From NCBI RefSeq assembly GCF_958450345.1, contig NC_088783.1:21517701-21581700 (forward strand): 64,000 nt of DNA, in the 5' to 3' direction. The translations under genes were made by a program, and so were the position numbers. Positions 49,801-58,800 of this stretch are shown here, piece after piece. How positions within the stretch are numbered: position 1 is the first letter of the stretch; every line of letters begins with the position of its first letter. The notes beneath the pieces are model-generated. The model saw only the letters and a program-made list of their open reading frames with translations. It ran no database searches and had not been told where the DNA came from. This DNA comes from Calliphora vicina. Its lineage: Eukaryota > Arthropoda > Insecta > Diptera > Calliphoridae.

Positions 49801-52800
49801 GGCCAAGTTATTAGCGACTTTAGATATTTTGAGTTTTTATATAAAAAATCAATTTTTGTTCAGAAATATGAGTGATCACAGATCGAGCTCTTTTTCTTGA
49901 TTAAACGCTTATTGGCCAAGTTATTAGCGATTTTAGATATTTGGAGTTTTTATATAAAAAATCGATTTTTGGTCAGAAATATGAGTGATCAGAGATCGAT
50001 CTCCTTTTCCTGATTAAACGCTTATTGGCCAAGTTATTATCGATTTTAGCTATTGTGAGTTTTTTTTATATTTTTTATAGTGGGCGTATTAGTGGACGTG
50101 GACAATTTTAATTTATGTAAAAACTTTTGTGGACTATGTATTGCGAACATTAAAATAAGTTAGGTAAATCGGTCAGGCGTCCTGCGATTTTTTATTCCGT
50201 CAAAACCTTAGTTGGGATATGACCAACATTTTTAAAAAAAATTTGTCTAAATCGGTCCAGCCGTTCTCTACTGATGCAATTACCAACGAACGACATTTGA
50301 TTTTTATTTATATAGATTAAGTGAATTCGCTCATGGATAATGCTACCAGATAAAACGTGTGCTCAAGCTACAGAATCTAGTTTCCCAGGAAGTAAGTTAT
50401 CAAAGGATAGACGACTAACAATTTTAGTTTGCACTATTGTATCTGAAATAAAAATGATTAAATCTTTTCTTCTTGGAAAGGCAAAGGAACCACCGCTCTT
50501 CTCTTAACAAAGTGTTGTTGTAAATTATCTTCATTCAAATAATGGATATTCATTCAAACGTGGATATTTTTAAAGGTATAATCAATTTTAGAACCGAAAT
50601 CCCTCCCAGTGAAGGCTGTGGTAAGTATAGAACAATTAATATAAAAAACGATAAATCTCGATATAACGAATTTTTCAATTCAACGTTTGGAACTGACAAC
50701 ATATCGTTGCGTTTCTTAATTCTACTTTAAAAAAACCACAATTTTCGAACTACATTTCACCTTTTAAATAATTATTTTTTTTTTTTGTATTTTAGCAGCA
50801 AATTATTACAAAAAGAAAAACTAGAATTTATGTACGTGCTGGAAAAGTTTTTCTTTAATTTTTCCCAAGACATTGTTGTCGTTTTATTAGTATTATCGAT
50901 GATGTTATTGTGGTAATTCATAATTTGCATGTTGCACAACATCAGCTAAAGATTGTTGTACTCGTGCCACATAAATGGACGTAAATGGGGGGAGTGTTAC
51001 TGAAAACAGCAATGTGCTAAAGTTTTGAGAAAAACACAGCAAAATATAATGCGTAGTAAAAGTCATACAAAAGAAATGTATAAAAAAGCTGCTGTTATAA
51101 AAGCTTAGGCAGTTTCTTATAGTTTTACGTAGTAAGTTTTTTTTTTTGTTTGTGTATTGTAAGTATTTTGCTTTTAATATAAATAGCGGAAACGGAAACA
51201 ACTGCCATGGCTTAACAACCGCATATAAAAGAAAATGCAACTTCATGTACTACTAAAACTACAGTAAATTAACATTAAATTAAGACCGATTTTACAAGAT
51301 TATATTACGATTTCTTTATAATTAAAAAAAGGGAAAAGTTAAATCTAACAAAAAATATTTTAGAAAAACCAAAAGCAGTAATTGGTCATAATTATTGGTT
51401 AAGCCAGTGTAATCTGGCAAGCATGACAACAATTGTTGAAACTAATTCAAATTTTGTTTTGTAAACCACAACTAAAAGTTGTTTTCAACATTTTCTGGTG
51501 CGTGCCATCATTGTTGCACTTACAACTAACTCCTCCACTAGCTTTCTCTCACTCTTTCTCTTTCACTCCTATACTCTAATCAGCACAAAAGCTAAAATGC
51601 TGTAATTATTTTTAGTTTTAAACTAATTAAAATTAACATTTTTGTTTGCACAATAAGTTTCAAAGAAACAAATATTTAATTGCTACATGACTTAATGGGA
51701 TGATGGTGCAAGGGCGTTATGAAACAAAAAAAAAATTAAGTTTAAGAAATAATTATCAGTAATAATGAAATAAAGGTTTAGGCACAACAAAAATAAATAT
51801 TATTGAACATTAAGTCACTGACGCAAAATTTTCAATCCCGAAATCACGGAAAATTGTGCGAGAATTCCCGGGAATTATTTTCCTTAGTTTTAAGTGATGT
51901 TTTTTGAAGTTGACTTTCTCTAAAAGATGCTTAAAGTAGCAAAACAACTGCAGAAGATCCATACAAAAAAAATTATTTAACCCAAATAGACCAATAACAA
52001 GTTCATTAGTCAAATTATTCCAAAAACACGTAAATGTTCAGGGCTGTCACAGAATTCTATTCCGATCGTAAGTGGAATTGTTTGAACCACCTTCCATGGA
52101 ATTGAATTTTGGGTTTTCTTCAAGTTATAATTAACAAATTACTGTGTGTAAAAAAAAACCACTACGTGATAAAAGACCAAAAAAAGACCCGTGTATCCCA
52201 GTTTTGCCCAAAGTCATGCACTTTTTTCTATGGGCCCTCAAAGATTTGGGGCCTCGGTGTCATTTTTGCAGAAAAAGGATCATTTTCTCAGGCTCATATC
52301 TTGCAAACAGTTCGGAATTTTGATTTACTCTCTGAGGCAAAGTTGTAGCCCTTGTCATAAAGAACAAAAATTGTGAACATACAAAATCAAAAAAACTTCA
52401 TCTTCAAGATCAAAATCGCAAAAAACTTAAAAAAAAATCGAAATAAAATTTTTTAAAGCTGCCTAAAAGTATACTTTAGTTAATAATAGTTTATGGCCCA
52501 AACCACTTGACCTACCTAAACGGCGTTAAGAATCATTCCTATGTTCTAGAAAGTTGATAACTGAGATCTTAGGTACATTTTTGTACTGGATTGTTTCTTT
52601 TAATTTTGAACGGTTTGTTACCTATGGACTTGAACAGGGGAAAAAAGGTAAAAAAAATCATATTTTTTAAGGTTTTTTGCGATTTTGATCTTGAAGATGT
52701 AATTTTTTTGCTTTTAAATGTTCACAGTTTTTGTTCTTTATGACAAGGGCTAGTACAAATTTGCCTCAGAGAGTGAAATTAAATAAAATATTTATTTTTT

Positions 52801-55800
52801 TGCAAATTAACAGTATTAATTGGAATCTAACGAAGGTAGAACCGATAAAAATTACAAATGGTGACTAGCTTGTATATAACCAAAATGAGAAATCGTGTCA
52901 GTTTATCTCTTTATATTAAATTTTTATTGGATTTCTTTTATTTGTATCCAATTACGTTTTAAAACCAAAGAAATTTTTTAGCTTTTTAACGAAGACTACA
53001 TTCTTAAAATTTAATAATATGTTCTAGGCGACAATTCCCGATTACCCGGGAAAAGAAAAACACTAACTGTCAATCATTTTGCAATCGCATCAGATTTATT
53101 ATCACAATTCTTCCGATTGACCCCACTGTGGCGAATTTGAACGGAATTATCAGGGTTTTTGGGACTAGCGTATGCACGGAGCCTATAGTTGGAGTGTTCT
53201 AAAGCACATAAATATTTATAAAAAAAAAACAGAATTATACTGTTAATTTTTATTATAAAAACTTTGTAAACTTGTGTTATTTTTAACTGCATATTGGTAA
53301 GATTTTCAAATATCACATAATGGAAATATCTTAGTCGTTCTCTTGTTTTGTATTTCATCTCAATTCTCGCAATTAAGTTTTTCTTAGAAAAAAAAAATGT
53401 TAACCTCAGCTAAATTAAGGAAATTACAAAATGTACTCTCTTGCAATGACACTAAAGCGCTTTGGTGTCATGTCATAAAAATTCTTAAAATTCTATTAAT
53501 AAATAATTTAATTTCAAATTATTTACGTTCACATACTAACTGCCAGGCAGTTTTTCAAGTAGTCAGTGTATCCCTTACAGGACTTACCCCAATTTTTATA
53601 GTTTTATATCATTTGACACTTATGTAGCCATTGTAATGCAAAAACAAAGTCGAATGGTTACTTTATATATTCCAGATAAACCAGCGTGAAGTCAATTGTC
53701 ACTTTAGTATATCAAAATAAGGATTAGTATATATTTCTTACTGTTCCATTAATTATATTTCTATTTAAGGATTAGCTACAGAACTTACCAATACTATATT
53801 TAATTATCTGGCCAAATCACTTTTCAGTCTCCCAGAACTACTGGGTGCTTCAGATGACTTTTTTTCTATACTTTAAATTATTTGTGTGTGAGGAAGGCAA
53901 ACAAAATATTTTAATTTATTTTATTGATTTTTTTTCCATATCCTGTTTGGATGTTAGCTGTTGAATTGCTTTTTCGCTATGATTGATTTATTCTTGAAAA
54001 ATTCATGAAATTTTAATTTTATTTGGTTTATTTAATCAAATTAGTTTATGGGAAATAAAAAAAACAATTTTAGTATTTCAAAAATAATGAATTTGGGGCA
54101 AACAGGCATTAAATATTTCAAAGGGAAAAGAAAATAATGAAAACATATTAGTGAACATTCAATAGGCTATAAAAACTATAGTCGAACTGTAGTTCAAGAA
54201 CTTTATCGCATTCATGAATAGGCTTGTCATACGCATAAACATTAGTCGTAGTTTAAAATAAAAAAATATTCGATTAATAATTGTCGATTAATCGAGAAAC
54301 TTGAATCAAGTTTGTGCCAAGCTTAATTCATTTATGATATTTAGAATCATTGGCTGTATGACTTAAAAATGCGGAATTTTTAAAAATGTTTAGCTTTTAA
54401 TTTGAAATAATTTCTCATCTTTCTGCTCATCTTTTGAGGCCATTAACAAATTAAGCCAATTTCGGATACTCTGTTCCAAAATATCCCAGAGAGAGAGAGC
54501 GTTCTGCATCGATAGAAACAAACATTTTATAGCGTTCATGCGTAATTTCTTACATATAAAATCGTCTTTCAAGGTTTATCGGCTTCTATTCCTATGGTAC
54601 CAAATTTCCTTGTTTTTGGATGAATCCTGCTGCTCGCAAACATTTTGAAATTGCAGCTTGAGTAGCTCCCAATGATTTTGCAAGCTCTAGTTGAGTTTTA
54701 CAACAATCTTCATGGAGTAATGCCTCCAATGCTTTTTTTGTTGGCCTGGGCGGTCTTTGAATTCAACGTTAAAATTAAGGAAGTAAAGCAAAACTTCCCG
54801 CATATGATGCATTGTTGGCACAAACTTCGACATTTTCGAAGCAAAACAAAAAATGTTGTTGATTACACTATAATGTTCCATAACTATGTGAGAATAAATG
54901 ACAGATATGTACCCTTCAAAATGACATATAAGTTTTTAAAACTAAAACCGCATTCAAAAGATAAATCCCGAATTTTTAAGGCATACACTCAATAGATATC
55001 AGCCCAATGACATAAGCGCTGAACGAAGTATATTTTTTAGCCAACAAATCGAAAGCGCAGTTTTGTTTAGCCAGTCCTATGAACTACATGACGTATACTT
55101 AATTATTATTGAATATGATATTAAGTATTCGTCTCATATATTAAGTTTGAATAACTACCATAATATTGTTTTAACCCTCCGTTAGTCGCAATCATTTTCA
55201 ATCGAGACTAGTCGCAATGTATCAAATTGATATCAATAAAAAAAATGCGCGTTCGGAAGTAATCTCTTCACTTTTTATTTCGAAAACATAAAAACAATAT
55301 TAAATGCAATGTATTTAAAAGAGTAATACAAAAAAAATTGCAATAAAAATATTATTTTATCAAAAAATAGCTTAAAATTTATGGTGATTAAAAACGTTTA
55401 CAATAAAAAAATGTTTGCCTGTATCAACCAGATCAGTTGCACGGTGGTCAATTCCGGCTAAAAATCCATAACTTCTTTATTTCTTCATAAAAATGTTTGA
55501 AAGTTGGTATTTGTATTAAGAATAACATAACCGATCGATCGATAAATATTGGTTTGTCCAAAAAAGCATGGACTTCTAAAAGTATCAAAAAAAGTGCATG
55601 TAAGTGTCTGAAATTTAGTCCAAAATTAAAGATTAAAATATGTGATCGAAAAAAAATTGGTCATTCTAATTTCGGATTACATATACATACATGGTTTGGC
55701 CAAACGTTCATGGACGTTTTAAAAGTATCGAAAAAATTAGGTTATTCATGTAAATGCCTGAAATTTAGTCCAAAAAAGAAGAATAGTAAGTGATTGAAAA

Positions 55801-58800
55801 AAATGGTCGTAAAAATTTCGGAATACATATACAGGGTTTGGCCAAACAATCATGGACGTTTTGAAATTATCGGAAAAATTAGGTTATTCATGTAAATGCC
55901 TGAAATTTGGTGTACATTTAAGAACAACACACTTGATCCATCTAAAAAAATATTAGAAATTGCATACAGGGGTTGGCCAAATAAACATTGACGTTATAAA
56001 AGTATCGAAAAATGGCTTCAATTAGGTTTATAATTAAAAATAACATAAATGATCCATTGAACATACAAATACATGGTTTGGCCAAATCAGCATAGACATA
56101 AATAACTCTCAAACTTACATAATTTTTGAAATTGACAAAGAAAATACAAAAAAAATGTGTAAAATATGAAGGCACTGAAATCGTTCTGAATTCGTTGGAA
56201 TGACTGATAATTGCTGCCGAAATTTATATTACTTACTCTTGATACTTTACAGTATTATATGTAATTTTCACCTAACCTCTAATAGCCAATTTTAATTTGT
56301 TCTGGCCTTTCAAACTTTTTTTTAATTTAGTTTCTATAGATTTAAAACTAGTTCCTAAGCACTTCACTTTTATATAAAAAGAACACGAAAAAACTCCTTA
56401 ATAACTACGTGGAATGGTTAACTGCTAATTGTTTTATAAAAAAATGTGCTAATTTGCAAAAAAAAAAAACTGTAAAGAAAAAAGCACATGCTACTTCGAT
56501 TCAAAAGTAAAAAAAAATTAAATTTTTCTAATATTCAAATGACAAGAAAAAACCTTTGACTTTACACAACTATAAATAACCATATAGTTACGTTTAGAAA
56601 AATTTACCATCCAAATTTTATAAAAATTAAAAAACAGAAAAAAAAAATTGTTGGCCGGAATTTACCACCGTGGATTGTTGCTTTTTAAGACTTTATTATA
56701 ATTTTTCCTCTTTTTAAAAACAATCAATTGTAATACAAACAAATAAACTACTTAAAAAATAAACTATTGTACAACAATTTCATTTGTAAGTCTTAAATTT
56801 TCCAAAGGTTTTCCTAAAGCCTTATTTATAAAACAACCTTTCAACAACCTTGATTAATATGTATTCCTCATCTCCACCACCTGTTTCTAATTTCGTTAAG
56901 CATCTTTGTAGCAGTAGCTTCAAACAAAAATGCTGCCTTTCGTCTTTCCTCCTCTGCATTTGCCATAAAACACTATAAAAGCAACCTGATTACATTACAA
57001 AGATTGCACAGTGACAAAGGACGACAATGGCAAAGAAATAAAGAAAACTAATCTTCAATAATGATGCAATTGTTGTTCACACGTTTACGTTTACAATACG
57101 CAGCTACACAACGAAGCCCTAGTCATGTATCCAAGTATGTATAAAGGCTTACGTGGAGAGTAAAGTAAATGGACCTTGGCAAGTCTAAACAAAGAAATTG
57201 AAAATTACACAGTGATACAAAATTGAAAGAGAAAAATATGTAGCGGTGTTATCATGTAGTAATTCTATGTTACAGAAATACTTAGAGTTTTTCTCGATTA
57301 CTTCGTTTTAGTGAAAGAACGATATTTATACTCTACACCACCAAAGTGGGAGTCTAACACCCACCCTAAAGTATACCATCACTTTCTGAGTCTATTAAAG
57401 GAAGTCCTTCCGTCTGGCTGTCTGGATGGCTGTCCATGTAAACTTTGGGCGCAAAGCTCATGTAGCAATTTTGAATATATTTATATCAAAACTGGCAAAA
57501 ACCGGTCGATTATTTCACATAGCTCCATACAAATGTCCTCTTGACTTTAAACTGCCGTCGCTCAGACATCTTCCAACCGATTTTCAAAAATGTGTTTCAA
57601 AGACAAAACTCATATCTTTCATGAAACTGTATTTACATGAACATACTTATAATGTTTTGAAGTTGTGACTTTAATAATATCGTTACTTCAATAAAATGCT
57701 CGGGATAAACTATTAGTATTTTCGGACTCCAACAAAACAGAATTGCTACATGAGAACCCCTGCTTATTTTGCATTCATTTTGTATTTTTGTGTTTCTATT
57801 TCAGACTTTTTGTTTGCTAAGCAAATACTGAACAAAAAAAAATAAATATCAACTAAAAATTGTAATGAAATAACAAAAAAAAATTAGCAGCCTTACCGCG
57901 TATTACTGTGAGACAAAGTGCCAACATGAGTGCCATCATTCATCATATTGCCTGACGAGGCATTTGCTGTGGCTGACGTTGACGCCGACGTTGCGTTCTG
58001 ATTGTATGTAAAATCAGCTGTAAGAAGATTTGCCACAATAGACGACGAACGTCTTCTATTTAAGATGGGCGACTTTTGTGCCCGTATCGATTGTAGATTA
58101 TTTCTCGTCGACGAGGTACTCAAACTATTTGCATGCGTGTTGATTAAAGTTTCATTTAGTTTATTAAATCCTGTACCTGACAACAAACCCACACCACCTA
58201 TGCCGCCTCCCCCGCTTACATGGGAGGGTGAGTGTAATTCCATAAAGCCCGAGCCCGAGGCAAATGTACCATTAGTATTGTTGCTGGAGCTGTTGCATGT
58301 AGCCGCCGCACTATTTCCCATGCCAATTGTGGTCATATTGAAAGTACTGCAACTACGATTGGCCATTCCCATCCCACCGTCGACTAAACCGCCCGCAGTG
58401 CTGCTGTTGCCATATGGTGTAGCTGTTGTTGGTTGTGACGTTGATGATGAGTAATGATTTAGTGTTGTTGTAGATGTTATTGGTCCTAGAGGATTTGCTC
58501 CACATAAATTTGATAGATTTGTACGACTGCCATGTAACAGACCACTTTGTTGTTGGATTCTTTGTAATGCCGTCTCTTTTGTATGATATGCACCCAGACC
58601 AGCATTTTTAGGTGGTTGTGGTAATGTTCGATGTATTTGTTGCTGCTGCTGCAATTGTTGCAATTGCTGTTGTTGCTGCTGCTGCTGTTGATGCTGACTA
58701 TTGTCTTTTAGTATTGATTTCGGTTGTATGGTGGTGGAGGAGTTTTGTTGTACCACATGTATTTGATGGGCGTTTTGCTGTTGCTGCTGCTGCTGCTGTT

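Noticed and set aside
50905..51246. 113-codon minus-strand frame, possible small gene or exon
   Set aside because: Phe/Leu/Tyr-rich, AT-driven composition, no domain, no splice phase linking it to the RGK exons.
52141..52780. Loop of family B foldback is inverted relative to the copy at 13130-13937, suggesting a flip by recombination between the arms
   Set aside because: Because the arms are inverted repeats, simple insertion in the opposite orientation gives the same picture.
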